From Bog-756 sp963718405 (lineage in GTDB: Bacteria > Actinomycetota > Acidimicrobiia > Acidimicrobiales > RAAP-2): 64,000 nucleotides of DNA. The stretch is taken from positions 1,178,001 through 1,242,000 of the forward strand of contig CAVQYZ010000002.1 in assembly GCA_963718405.1 (NCBI GenBank), read 5' to 3'. Below the pieces are notes generated by a model. That model did no database searches. It was not told the origin of the DNA and was given only the letters and a program-made list of their open reading frames with translations. Below, piece after piece: positions 1 through 8,215 of this stretch (position 1 is the first letter of the stretch; every line of letters begins with the position of its first letter). A program made the position numbers and the translations under genes.

Positions 1-1029
1 GGCCAGGTAGGTCTCGGTCTGGCTCTCGGGTGACACGTCCTGCTCCTGGCGGTAGCCGATGACCTTGTCGCCGTCGATGGTCCCGGCGGTGTACTGGGCC
101 CGGACCGCCTTGTCCACGGCCTCGTCGGGAGTGGGGATGTCGATGGCCTGGAGGAGCTTGACCTTCTCGTCGCGGATCCGGTCGGCGTCGGTACTGGTGG
201 GGGACTCCATCAAGGTCAGGGCCAGCACCTGCATGACGTGGTTCTGCACGATGTCCCGCAGCGCCCCGGCCGTCTCGTAGAAGCCCCCGCGGTGCTCCAC
301 GCCGAGGCTCTCGGCCACGGTCACCTGCACCTGCTCGACGTAGCGGCGATTCCAGATGGGCTCGAAGATGGCGTTGGCGAACCGTAGGGCCAACACGTTC
401 TGCACGGTCTCCTTGCCCATGTAGTGGTCGATCCGGAAGATCTGGCTCTCGTCGAAGGCCGCGTGCATCTGCTCGTCGAGGGCGATGGCACTGGCCAGAT
501 CGCGGCCGTAGGGCTTCTCCACCACCACCCGGACGAACGATCCCCCCGGGGCCGGCCTGGTGCAGGCATGGTCGCGCAGCGCCCCGGCCACCAGACCGAA
601 CACACTGGGAATGGTGGCCATGTAGTAGAGGCGGTTGCCGTTGGTGCCATCCACCCGGTCGGCCTCGTCCAGGTGGTCCTTCAGTACGGCGAAGGTGTCG
701 GGATGGTCGTACTCACCCGAGATGTACTTGAAGCGCTCGGTGAGGGCCTTCCACTTGGGGCCGCCGTCGGGGGTGGACTCCGCCACATGCTGGCGGAACT
801 CCTCGTCGCTCCACTCGGTGCGGGCCACCCCGATCACGGTGAAGCCGTCGTCGAGGACCCCCCGGTCGGCCAGGCGGGCCAGGGCCGGGAGGATCTTGCG
901 GGCGGTCAGGTCGCCCGAGGCCCCGAAGATGACCATGGCCGTCGGAGGGGCCTTGGACAGGACGGGGGGCAGCGTGCGCTGCTTCCCCGAGGATGCGGCC
1001 GGGGTGGAGGTGGTGTGGTCTGGACTCAT
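1..1029 (-). CDS. zwf: Glucose-6-phosphate dehydrogenase (3' end cut by window)
   Basis: Oxidises glucose 6-phosphate to 6-phosphogluconolactone with NAD(P)+, the entry step of the oxidative pentose phosphate pathway. Seen: the nucleotide-binding motif FGASGDLTARK at residues 35-45 and the family signature RIDHYMGKE at about 199-207, which carries the catalytic His. The frame is open to base 1, giving 343 of the roughly 480-510 residues expected, so the C-terminal part lies outside the window. The ATG start gives an N-terminus typical of the family after about 30 extra residues. It lies downstream of tkt and tal on the same strand, the usual actinobacterial tkt-tal-zwf order. Identity is secure; only the 3' end is missing. 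Confidence 0.95.
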   Translation of the reverse strand, partial: MSPDHTTSTPAASSGKQRTLPPVLSKAPPTAMVIFGASGDLTARKILPALARLADRGVLDDGFTVIGVARTEWSDEEFRQHVAESTPDGGPKWKALTERFKYISGEYDHPDTFAVLKDHLDEADRVDGTNGNRLYYMATIPSVFGLVAGALRDHACTRPAPGGSFVRVVVEKPYGRDLASAIALDEQMHAAFDESQIFRIDHYMGKETVQNVLALRFANAIFEPIWNRRYVEQVQVTVAESLGVEHRGGFYETAGALRDIVQNHVMQVLALTLMESPTSTDADRIRDEKVKLLQAIDIPTPDEAVDKAVRAQYTAGTIDGDKVIGYRQEQDVSPESQTETYLA

Positions 1030-1049
1030 GCCGGCACCATCTTGGTCCT

Positions 1050-1181
1050 CTCTGTCTGTTCTGTCTGGTTCTGCTCTGTCTGCTCTGGCTGGTTCTGCTC
1101 TGGCTGGTTCGTCTGTTCGATGGGGGAGTCAGGCCGTGTCCACCGGGCCGTGTCCACCGGGCCGTGTCCACCGGGCGGACC
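1050..1181. repeat. Short tandem repeats in the zwf-tal spacer
   Basis: The 248-base spacer between tal and zwf is low in complexity. Bases 1050-1115 are a run of TCTG/CTGG-type units. About 1137-1181 holds three near-perfect copies of a 14-base unit, GTGTCCACCGGGCC. No open frame here looks like a gene. Such arrays are prone to slippage; I see no clear promoter or operator in it. Confidence 0.7.
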
Positions 1182-1277
1182 AGGCCGGTCAACCACCGGT
1201 TGCGCCGGGCGGGTCGCACCCGTCGGTTGGGTGGCTCGGACCGTTGCGACCCCGGCCGAGGGACCCTCTGTCTGCCG

Positions 1278-2399
1278 CTATCCGCCGGTGAGGGTGTTGG
1301 CCTTGTCCGAGAGGGACTGCATGAGCTCGTCGAAGGACTTGGCGAACGAGGCCACGCCTTCGGACTCCAGCACGTTGGCCACGTCCTCCATGTCGATGCC
1401 CGCGCCGGCCAGCTGGTTGATGAGGTACTCGGCCCCATGGACGTCGGTGTCGACGGTCCGGGCCACGGTGCCGTGGTCGAGGAAGTCCGCCACGGTGCCG
1501 TCGGGCATGGTGTTGACGGTGTTGGGCCCGATGAGCGAGTCCACATAGAGCAGGTCGGGATAGTCGGGGTTCTTGGTCGAGGTCGAGGCCCACAGCGGTC
1601 GCTGGACCCGAGCGCCCTTGGCAGCCAGCGCTTCCCAGCGGGGCCCGGCGAAACGGGACTCGAACAGCTGGTAGGCGAGGCGACCCTGGGCCACGGCGGC
1701 CCGGCCCCGCAGGTCGAGCAGTGGGGCGTCCTTGTCCGAGGCGTGGGCGGCGGATTCGAGGCGTCGGTCCACCTCGGTGTCCACCCGGGAGATGAAGAAC
1801 GAAGCCACGCTGGCCACGTGGGACAGATCCTCGACCCCTGAGGCCACCAGGGCCTCGAGACCGGAGAGATAGGCCTCGATGACCTCCCCGTAGCGGGTGA
1901 TGCTGAAGATGAGGGTCACGTTGATGCTGCGGCCCTCGCTGATCATCTGGCGGATGGCCGGGACGCCCTCGGGGGTGGCGGGGATCTTGACCAGCACGTT
2001 GGGCTGGTCGATGCGCTGGTGGAGGTTGCGGGCCATGGCGATGGTGCCATCGGTGTCGTGGGCCAGGGCCGGGGCCACCTCGATGGAGACGAAGCCGTCC
2101 GTGCCTCCCGAGGAGTCGTAGACCGGGCGGAGGATGGCCAGGGCCCCGAGGATGTCGTCGATGACCAGGTCCCAGTAGGCGTCTTCCACCGAGGCGGTCT
2201 TGATCAGCGTGCCGAACTGCTGGTCGTAGGTGTCCTGGCCGGCGATGGCCTTGGCCAGGATGGTGGGGTTGGACGTCACTCCCCGGATGCCCTGGGCCAC
2301 CAGGCCGGCCATGGTGCCGTCCTGGAGCCAGTCCCGCCTCAGGTTGTCCAGCCAGGGGCTCTGTCCCTGCTGGTCGTAGAGATCGTTCAGCGTGGTCAC
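1278..2399 (-). CDS. tal: Transaldolase
   Basis: Transfers a dihydroxyacetone unit from sedoheptulose 7-phosphate to glyceraldehyde 3-phosphate in the non-oxidative pentose phosphate pathway. Seen: the N-terminal signature GVTSNPTI, and VLVKIPATPEG, whose lysine (about K138) forms the Schiff base. At 373 residues it matches the long bacterial (TalB/Tal-type) family. I chose the GTG at 2399 because AAAGGA lies just upstream; a TTG at 2414 in the same frame would add five residues and overlap that ribosome site. It follows tkt with a 53-base gap that carries a 14-base minisatellite, and precedes zwf. It is probably co-transcribed with both. Confidence 0.93.
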   Translation of the reverse strand: MTTLNDLYDQQGQSPWLDNLRRDWLQDGTMAGLVAQGIRGVTSNPTILAKAIAGQDTYDQQFGTLIKTASVEDAYWDLVIDDILGALAILRPVYDSSGGTDGFVSIEVAPALAHDTDGTIAMARNLHQRIDQPNVLVKIPATPEGVPAIRQMISEGRSINVTLIFSITRYGEVIEAYLSGLEALVASGVEDLSHVASVASFFISRVDTEVDRRLESAAHASDKDAPLLDLRGRAAVAQGRLAYQLFESRFAGPRWEALAAKGARVQRPLWASTSTKNPDYPDLLYVDSLIGPNTVNTMPDGTVADFLDHGTVARTVDTDVHGAEYLINQLAGAGIDMEDVANVLESEGVASFAKSFDELMQSLSDKANTLTGG

Positions 2400-2420
2400 G
2401 GGATTCCTTTCCAAGACCTG

Positions 2421-2462
2421 GTGCTCATGGGCTGGTGCTCATGGGCTGGTGCTCATGGGCTG
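2421..2462. repeat. Three exact copies of a 14-base repeat at the tkt 3' end
   Basis: The unit GTGCTCATGGGCTG occurs three times head to tail without mismatch. The third copy runs into the tkt stop codon, so the last residues of transketolase are encoded by repeat sequence. Copy-number change here would alter only the tkt-tal spacing. Confidence 0.9.
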
Positions 2463-4471
2463 GTCCCCGCCGAGACCAGCTCCGTGGCCCGGGCGGCCAC
2501 ATGGTCGGGGGTGAAGCCGAACTCGGTGAGGGCCACGTCCCCGGGAGCCGAGGCCCCGAAGTGGTCGATGCACACGGTGGCGTCGGCGTACCGGTCCCAC
2601 CCGAAGGAGCTGGCCGCCTCGACGGCCAGTCGGGGCACGCCGACCGGGAGCACCTCCCGCTGATAGTCGAGGGGCTGCTCGGCGAAGAGGTCCCACGAGG
2701 GGAACGACACCACCCGGGCCCCGATGCCGGCCGCCTTCAGCAGGTCGACTGCGGCCAGGCACACGTGGACCTCGCTGCCGGTGCCGATCAGGACCACCTG
2801 GAAGGGGCCGTCCGGATCCTGTAGCACGTAGGCCCCGCGCTCCACGCCCTCGGGGGCCAGGTCGGCGGTGGCGGCCAGGACCGGGAGCTCCTGTCGGGAC
2901 AGGATGAGGCCGGTGGGACCCTCGCCGTCGACGGCCAGCCGCCAGGCCTGGACGGTCTCGTTGGCGTCGGCCGGGCGGATGATCCGGAGGTTGGGCATGG
3001 CCCGCACTGCGGCCAGCTGCTCGATGGGCTGGTGGGTCGGCCCGTCCTGGCCCAGGCCTATCGAGTCGTGGGTCCATGAGTAGACGACGTGCACGTCCGA
3101 GAGGGCGGCCACCCGTACCGCCCCCCGCATGTAGTCGCTGAAGACGAAGAAGGTGCCACCCACGGGAAGGATGCCGCGGTGGGCGGCCATCCCGGTCATG
3201 GCGGCGCCCATGCCGTGCTCGCGGATGCCGTAGTGGATAAGGTCACCACCGGGGTTGTCGGGCTCCTGGGCCTCGGCGCCGGCCATGCCCATTCCGGTGT
3301 TCCCGGTCAGATCAGCGGCTCCGGGCATCAGGCCGGGGATCTGCGATCCCGAGGCGTCCAGGCAGGCCTTGATGGCCTTGCGGGTGGCCATGGGCCCGTC
3401 GTCGGGGGCGAAGACCGGCAGCGTCGACTCCCACTCCGGCATCCCGTGGCCGGCCTGCCCGGCGTTCCAGCGGTCCTTGTCGCCCCCCCAGGCCTCGAAC
3501 CGGGCCTCCCACTCGGCCCGCCAGGCCTGGCCCCGGGGGATGCACCGCCGGTACAGGTCGAGCACGTCGTCCGGCACCCAGAAGGTCTCGTCGGGGGGCA
3601 GGCCCAGCAACTCCTTGGTCAGGCGGATCTCGTCGGGCGGGAAGGGGTCGCCGTGGGCCTTGGCCGTGTCCATGAGGTGCGGGGAGGGGAAGCCGATGTG
3701 GCTGCGCAGGACGATCAGCGACGGCCGGTCCTCCTCGGCCTTGGCCCGCTCCAGGGCCGACTCGATGGCGTCGAGGTCGTTGGCCACCTCGCCGATGTCG
3801 TCCACCGACCACCCGTAGGCCTCGAACCGTTCGGGGACGTTGTCGGAGTAGGAGAGCTCGGTGGGCCCGTCGATGGTGATGTGGTTGTCGTCGTAGATGT
3901 AGACCAGCCGGCCCAGCTGCAGGTGACCGGCCAGAGAGGCCGCCTCGTGGGAGATGCCCTCTTCGAAGCAGCCGTCGCCGGCGATGACGAAGGTGTGGTG
4001 GTCGCAGACCTCGGCGGAGTAGTTGGTGCGGAGCCAACGTTCGGCGATGCCCATGCCCACCCCGTCGGCCACCCCCTGGCCCAGGGGGCCGGTGGTGACT
4101 TCGATGCCGAGGTTGTGGTTGATCTCGGGGTGGCCGGGGGTGCGACTGCCGAACTGGCGGAACTGGCGGAGGTCGTCGAGGGTGAGCCCGTAGCCGGTCA
4201 GGTAGAGCATCGAGTAGAGGAGGATGGAGGCGTGGCCGTTCGAGAGCACGAAGCGGTCGCGGTCGGGCCAGGTCGGCTCGGAGGGGTCGTGGTGCATGAC
4301 CCGGGTGAACAGCACGTGGGCCAGGGGAGCCAGGGCCATGGCCGTGCCGCTGTGGCCGGAGTTGGCGGCCCGGGGGCCGTCCATGGCCAGGCCCCGGATG
4401 ACGTTGATCCCGAGCTGATCGAGATCGCCGGCGCCGGCAGGTTCCGCGAGATTCACTGCGCGCTCACTCAT
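2453..4471 (-). CDS. tkt: Transketolase
   Basis: Thiamine-diphosphate enzyme that moves two-carbon ketol units between pentose phosphates and glycolytic sugars. Seen in order: an N-terminal TPP domain with SNGHAS, the cofactor motif GDGCFEEG followed by DDNHITIDG, a middle pyrimidine-binding domain with GIREHGMGAAMTG, and a C-terminal domain ending near base 2453. At 672 residues it is the normal length. The ATG at 4471 follows GGGTGA at a good distance; upstream codons back to 4513 are open but unlike the family. It heads the tkt-tal-zwf run on the minus strand. Confidence 0.96.
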   Translation of the reverse strand: MSERAVNLAEPAGAGDLDQLGINVIRGLAMDGPRAANSGHSGTAMALAPLAHVLFTRVMHHDPSEPTWPDRDRFVLSNGHASILLYSMLYLTGYGLTLDDLRQFRQFGSRTPGHPEINHNLGIEVTTGPLGQGVADGVGMGIAERWLRTNYSAEVCDHHTFVIAGDGCFEEGISHEAASLAGHLQLGRLVYIYDDNHITIDGPTELSYSDNVPERFEAYGWSVDDIGEVANDLDAIESALERAKAEEDRPSLIVLRSHIGFPSPHLMDTAKAHGDPFPPDEIRLTKELLGLPPDETFWVPDDVLDLYRRCIPRGQAWRAEWEARFEAWGGDKDRWNAGQAGHGMPEWESTLPVFAPDDGPMATRKAIKACLDASGSQIPGLMPGAADLTGNTGMGMAGAEAQEPDNPGGDLIHYGIREHGMGAAMTGMAAHRGILPVGGTFFVFSDYMRGAVRVAALSDVHVVYSWTHDSIGLGQDGPTHQPIEQLAAVRAMPNLRIIRPADANETVQAWRLAVDGEGPTGLILSRQELPVLAATADLAPEGVERGAYVLQDPDGPFQVVLIGTGSEVHVCLAAVDLLKAAGIGARVVSFPSWDLFAEQPLDYQREVLPVGVPRLAVEAASSFGWDRYADATVCIDHFGASAPGDVALTEFGFTPDHVAARATELVSAGTSP

Positions 4472-4533
4472 TGCGGTCACCCTATCGGCCGGTCGTGCCC
4501 GGGTCGATGCCACGACGGGGGAGGATCCGGCTG

Positions 4534-5682
4534 TTAGCGATCGCGGAGCAGAGCCATGGATGCGGTGGAGCCATGGACGAAGTTGTACCCACCGATGGGC
4601 CCGACCTCACCTGCCGACAGGATCCCGGTCACCGGGATGGGGCCCAGTGAGCGGACCAGCATGCCGGTGTCGGAGGGTCCCCCCTCGAAGAGCTGTGCGC
4701 TGCGGGTGGTGCCGGCGAACATGAGCACGGCATCGGCGTAGCGGCCCTGGAGGAGGGTCAACAACTCGGCGCGGGCGGCCAGGGTGTCGCGGTGGTGGAA
4801 TTTGATGGTGCTGCCCACGGGCACCCGGTCCTCCACGGCCACAGCACCGGTGGACCGGTCCGCTCCCACCACCGTGCGCACCAGGTAGTCGCCCGGCCCG
4901 GGGCGGTCCAGGCGGTCGTCGATGAGCCGGCCCACCAGCAGGTCCCCCGATCCGATGGTGGCCAGGTCCACCGGATCGAGCCCGCTCTTCATCTGGTCGG
5001 CCAGGCATTCGAGGGCCGGTCGTCCGGCGATCTCGTGGATGAGATTGCGCTCCGACCGGGTCACGGTGAGGGGCCGGCCGTAGGCCCGACAGCCCTGGGC
5101 CACCACCGGCTCGATCTCCACGCCACCCCCGATGAGCACTCCGGCGGCGCCCGAGGAGACCACCTCGGTCCCGACGACCAGCCGGGCGCCGCCGGGCCCG
5201 CGCATGCCCGAGGCATTCCCCCCGATGACCGGCAGTCCCGGTTGCCGGATCCGGAGCCAGGCCAGGAACTCGCCCACCGGGAAGGTGAAGGGGTCGGCCA
5301 CCAGCACCAGGGCCCGCGGTTCGAAGGCCGTCGCCGCCGGCCAGCCGGTGAACCGCCAGGTGTCGTCGGAGTGCCGGGTGGCCCGTAGATGGACCTGGGC
5401 CAGGGGCCCGACCTGACCGGCCCACAGGCCGATGGCCGGGGTCTCCCCGGAGCGGTGCCCGGCCGCTACCACCGAGCCGGTGGCACACCCCACCATGGCC
5501 AGCGGATGGAGTACGGCCTCCACGGTCTTCACGATGTCTTCGAGGGTGCCGGCGTGGGTCCGGGTGGTGGTCACCACCACGAGGTCCGGTCGCTCACCGA
5601 TGGCCTCCAGCAGGGCGCCGGCGGTCTCACCGGTGGCCATGGCCGGCACCGGGTGCTCCGACAGGGCACTGGCGAAGGGCAC
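4534..5682 (-). CDS. FIST-domain sensory protein
   Basis: A 382-residue protein with the FIST_N then FIST_C arrangement. The first half contains VGCATGSVVAAGHRSGE and the second half a GILSAGEVGPIGG-type ending, both typical of the family. FIST proteins are thought to bind small ligands, perhaps amino acids, but most are uncharacterised. It has no attached kinase, cyclase or methyl-accepting domain and no membrane segment, so it would act alone in the cytosol. The GTG start lies 6 bases after the stop of the upstream cupin gene, so the two are probably one transcript. The family call is firm; the function is unknown. Confidence 0.85.
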   Translation of the reverse strand: MPFASALSEHPVPAMATGETAGALLEAIGERPDLVVVTTTRTHAGTLEDIVKTVEAVLHPLAMVGCATGSVVAAGHRSGETPAIGLWAGQVGPLAQVHLRATRHSDDTWRFTGWPAATAFEPRALVLVADPFTFPVGEFLAWLRIRQPGLPVIGGNASGMRGPGGARLVVGTEVVSSGAAGVLIGGGVEIEPVVAQGCRAYGRPLTVTRSERNLIHEIAGRPALECLADQMKSGLDPVDLATIGSGDLLVGRLIDDRLDRPGPGDYLVRTVVGADRSTGAVAVEDRVPVGSTIKFHHRDTLAARAELLTLLQGRYADAVLMFAGTTRSAQLFEGGPSDTGMLVRSLGPIPVTGILSAGEVGPIGGYNFVHGSTASMALLRDR

Positions 5683-5688
5683 GGTGGA

Positions 5689-6699
5689 TCAGTCGCCCGT
5701 GGGGCCCGCCGAGCTGAACCGGATGTCCAGTGACCGGAGGTAGGTGTGCAGCCCGGCATCCTGCACCGGCAAGAGGTAGGCGGGCCGGCCCGACTCGTTG
5801 TGATGGCTGTGCCACAGGCCGGGAGGGGTGACGAAGGCCCCGGCCGCCTCCCACTCCACCCGTTGGGGATCGACGATGTTGCCGTGTTCGTCGAGCTGTC
5901 GGCCGAGGAGTGAGTAGCAGCCCGGCTCACAGGCGGTGATGAGGTCGAGGGCCACGCTCTGGTGCCGGTGGGGTCGCTGGACCCGCCCGGCGGGCAACAC
6001 TCCCACCATGGCCCACAGGGTGTGGGTGGCGGTGAGGGTCTGAGGCGTGGCCCGGTTGCCCAGCAGCACGCTGATGCGGCTGCGGTTGAGGGCGTCAGGA
6101 TCCGCTTCCACCTCGGCCAGGCGTGCCGCCGTGACCCGGGCGTCGAAGCGGGTGGGCTCGAACCGCTCCTCGGTGGCGGTGACCCCGAGGTACTCGAGGA
6201 GGGGGGCGTCACACACCCGGTACAGCAGCGCTCCCTCCACATCATCCGGATCGGCTCGGTGTGCGGTGGTGCACCCGGCCGGGAGGGTGATCACGTCGCC
6301 CTGGGACCAGAGGATCCGATGGGCTCCCGCCGCCGAGGCCCTGGCCACCTCACTGTGCCCCCGTCCCCGCACGCAGTAGTAGAGCTCGCTGGTGCCCCCG
6401 GGACCGGTGTCCACCTGGTCCCCGGGGCCGATCACCAGGAACGAAGCCAGAAGGCCGGGGCTGGTGGCCGGATAGGGGAGGCCGAGGTCGGCGGAGAGGT
6501 CCCAGATGACCTGGCGGGAGGGTCCTCCGGTGTGGAGCCCGGGCGGGAACCGGCGCACCGGGACCGGGGCGATGGCCCCCACGGCCAGGGGGTCGACCGC
6601 CGCCGAGTACTCGTAGAAGACGGCGTCGCCTGTCCAGTCCTCACCGGCCTCGCCCACCAGGACGGCGGGCCCGGGCCGCACATCGAGTTGATCGCTCAT
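5689..6699 (-). CDS. Two-domain cupin, gentisate-dioxygenase-like
   Basis: A 336-residue protein with two cupin folds. The second carries HRHQSVALDLI and a later WHSHHNE, which look like metal ligands; the first carries a weaker set around LYYCVRGRGHSEV and AHRADPDD. Bicupins of this size include gentisate and 1-hydroxy-2-naphthoate dioxygenases, which cleave aromatic rings using Fe(II). I see no aromatic-degradation neighbours, so the substrate is open. The ATG at 6699 starts a natural N-terminus; the frame stays open far upstream across the divergent thioesterase gene, but that stretch is antisense shadow. Probably co-transcribed with the FIST gene. Confidence 0.7.
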   Translation of the reverse strand: MSDQLDVRPGPAVLVGEAGEDWTGDAVFYEYSAAVDPLAVGAIAPVPVRRFPPGLHTGGPSRQVIWDLSADLGLPYPATSPGLLASFLVIGPGDQVDTGPGGTSELYYCVRGRGHSEVARASAAGAHRILWSQGDVITLPAGCTTAHRADPDDVEGALLYRVCDAPLLEYLGVTATEERFEPTRFDARVTAARLAEVEADPDALNRSRISVLLGNRATPQTLTATHTLWAMVGVLPAGRVQRPHRHQSVALDLITACEPGCYSLLGRQLDEHGNIVDPQRVEWEAAGAFVTPPGLWHSHHNESGRPAYLLPVQDAGLHTYLRSLDIRFSSAGPTGD

Positions 6700-6729
6700 G
6701 GCTCCAGTATCGACCCTCCGAACCAGAGG

Positions 6730-6735
6730 TAGCGT
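6730..6735 (+). promoter_or_regulatory. -10 element TAGCGT, leaderless start
   Basis: TAGCGT ends 6 bases before the GTG of the thioesterase gene, so transcription would begin at or next to the start codon. No ribosome-binding site fits in the gap. No clear -35 is visible. Confidence 0.55.
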
Positions 6736-6741
6736 CACCGG

Positions 6742-7152
6742 GTGGCTGATCAGCGGATCCAGGTCCCCTCCAACTGCGAGCTGACCCTCGGGATGATCTG
6801 TACCGACAAGTCCGAACCGGGCCGGACGGTGTGGCGGATGCGGGCCGACGAGCGGTTCGCCAACCCGGCCGGGATCGTCCAGGGCGGCTTCCTCGGGGCC
6901 ATGGCCGATTCGGCCATGGGCTCGGCCACGGTGACCTTCGCCCGCGCCGCGGGCCGCAAGGTGTTCTCCTCCAATGTGGAGATGAAGACCAGTTTTTTGG
7001 CTCCGGTGCGGGTGGGCGCGGTGCTCGACTGCACGGCCCGGGTGGTCTCGGGGGGCCGGCGGGTGGCCTTCGCCGAGGCCGAGGTGGTGGATGAGCGGGG
7101 GACCGTGGTGGCCCGGGCCAGTTCGACCTATCTCTTCACCGAACGGGAGTAG
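6742..7152 (+). CDS. PaaI-family hotdog thioesterase
   Basis: A 136-residue single hotdog-fold protein of the PaaI/YdiI thioesterase group, which hydrolyses acyl-CoA thioesters. Seen: NPAGIVQGGFLGAMADSAMGSA, where the HG[GY]-type active-site stretch is changed to VQGG, the helix that follows, and the strand pair SSNVEMKTSFLAPVRVG. The usual His before the glycines is Gln here, so the substrate or activity may differ. It is divergent from the cupin gene and appears leaderless. The family is confident, the substrate unknown. Confidence 0.82.
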   Translation: MADQRIQVPSNCELTLGMICTDKSEPGRTVWRMRADERFANPAGIVQGGFLGAMADSAMGSATVTFARAAGRKVFSSNVEMKTSFLAPVRVGAVLDCTARVVSGGRRVAFAEAEVVDERGTVVARASSTYLFTERE

Positions 7153-7188
7153 CCGCGGCCGAAGGCGGAGTGAAGGCGGAGGCGGAAC

Positions 7189-7239
7189 CGGAGTCGGAGT
7201 CGGAGTCGGAGTCGGAGGCGGAGTCGGAGTCGGAGTCGA
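7189..7239. repeat. Hexanucleotide CGGAGT array
   Basis: About eight units of CGGAGT, one changed to CGGAGG, lie in the 268-base gap after the thioesterase gene. The period of six keeps a reading frame, but no gene crosses it. Likely a slippage-prone microsatellite. Confidence 0.85.
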
Positions 7240-7344
7240 GGCAGAGTGAGGGAGCCTGTCATCGGGGTGGTGATGGCGCCGATCGGTGTCCGTGCCCATG
7301 GGAGGTCGACCGGGCCTTAGATCGGCCGTCGAGTGGCGGCTGCC

Positions 7345-7350
7345 TATAGT
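7345..7350 (+). promoter_or_regulatory. -10 element TATAGT
   Basis: A good TATAGT hexamer lies 70 bases before the GTG of the membrane-protein gene at 7421, in the only plausible promoter position for the 7421-9174 run. A leader of about 60 bases and an AAGGAG site at 7411 follow. Confidence 0.45.
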
Positions 7351-7420
7351 TGGGGCCATCAACCAGCAGGTCACGGCCGACACGGCGTCGGTCGCCCCCT
7401 GCGGAAGTCCAAGGAGAACC

Positions 7421-7786
7421 GTGGCCCGAGGTCAAAGCGGCGCAGGGAAAGGACTGGGTGGCCTACGAGCGACCGGGGGCGAGACCGCCCGTCTGATCAT
7501 CGACTACGTCAAGCAGGAGACCCTCGACCCGCTCAAGGGACTCGGGCGGTTCATCGCCTTCGGCGTGGCCGGCTCCGTGGCGCTGGCCATCGGTCTGGTC
7601 ATCTTGTCCGTGGCGTTCCTGCGCTTGCTCCAGACCGAGACCGGCACCACCTTCGCCGGCAACCTGTCGTGGGTGCCGTACCTCATCTGTACTGCCGCGG
7701 TCGTGTTGATCGCCGCCATCGCCCTCAAGACCGTGACCCGGGGACAGGGCCGGGCGGCCGACGGACCCGAGAAGGAGAACCCATGA
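7421..7786 (+). CDS. Two-span membrane protein, phage-holin-III-like superfamily
   Basis: A 121-residue protein. A soluble N-terminus with VKQETLDPLKGLGRFIAFG leads into two membrane segments (about 50-72 and 84-105), then a charged tail. This layout is common in chromosomal actinobacterial proteins annotated as putative holin-X or Actinobacteria phage-holin family; it does not imply a prophage. AAGGAG lies 5 bases before the GTG, which decides the start over upstream open frame. Its stop overlaps the next ATG (ATGA), so translation is coupled. Function unknown. Confidence 0.75.
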   Translation: MARGQSGAGKGLGGLRATGGETARLIIDYVKQETLDPLKGLGRFIAFGVAGSVALAIGLVILSVAFLRLLQTETGTTFAGNLSWVPYLICTAAVVLIAAIALKTVTRGQGRAADGPEKENP

Positions 7787-7995
7787 GTCCCGACCAGCCC
7801 CGCATCACCCGAGACGACATCGAGGCCAAGTTCCGCGAGTTGACCGGTGAGGCGTCGGACGAGATCGAGTCGACCCGCTCCCAGGTGGTGACGGTGGGAC
7901 TGGCGGTCGGCGTGGCCCTGGTGGCCGTGGTGTTCCTGATCGGGCGCCGGAACGGCCGGCGCCGCTCCGCCGTGGTCGAGGTCCGGAGGCTCTGA
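7783..7995 (+). CDS. Small single-span membrane protein
   Basis: A 70-residue protein with an acidic, helical N-terminus (about 1-35) and one membrane segment around 36-52 (VGLAVGVALVAVVFLIG), followed by an Arg-rich tail GRRNGRRR. It starts inside the stop of the preceding gene. Actinobacteria often carry such a protein between a holin-like protein and trmI. I cannot assign a function; co-translation suggests it partners the two-span protein upstream. Confidence 0.75.
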   Translation: MSPDQPRITRDDIEAKFRELTGEASDEIESTRSQVVTVGLAVGVALVAVVFLIGRRNGRRRSAVVEVRRL

Positions 7996-7999
7996 CCCG

Positions 8000-8215
8000 G
8001 TGCTCGACAACCTGCTGCGCTATATCCAACTCAAGGCGTTCGGACGGGGCCTGCGGGGCTACCACACGGCGTGGATCGTGGTCGGGGTGGCCGTGTGGAT
8101 GATCAACCGGGCCCGCCACCAGGACGACGTGGTCTTCCGCACCGTGCTCAAGCCCGGTGAACGGCTGATCGTGAAGGCCAGCCGGCCTTCGTCGGGTTCG
8201 TCATCGGACAGCTGA
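8000..8215 (+). CDS. Small membrane-associated hypothetical protein
   Basis: A 71-residue protein starting with GTG five bases after the preceding stop. It has a basic amphipathic N-terminus, one hydrophobic stretch (HTAWIVVGVAVWMI, about 23-36), then VFRTVLKPGERLIVKAS and a Ser-rich end. The PGE motif recalls small actinobacterial proteins found beside trmI. Its TGA (8213-8215) overlaps the inferred CTG start of trmI. Function unknown. Confidence 0.7.
   Translation: MLDNLLRYIQLKAFGRGLRGYHTAWIVVGVAVWMINRARHQDDVVFRTVLKPGERLIVKASRPSSGSSSDS

Noticed and set aside
5689..7383. A 564-codon minus-strand frame extending the cupin protein upstream
   Set aside because: Codons beyond 6699 lie antisense to the thioesterase and across the CGGAGT array, with no homology; the ATG at 6699 gives a natural start.
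7421..7786. Holin-like protein as evidence of a prophage
   Set aside because: No phage genes, integrase or attachment site nearby. The family is common in actinobacterial chromosomes.
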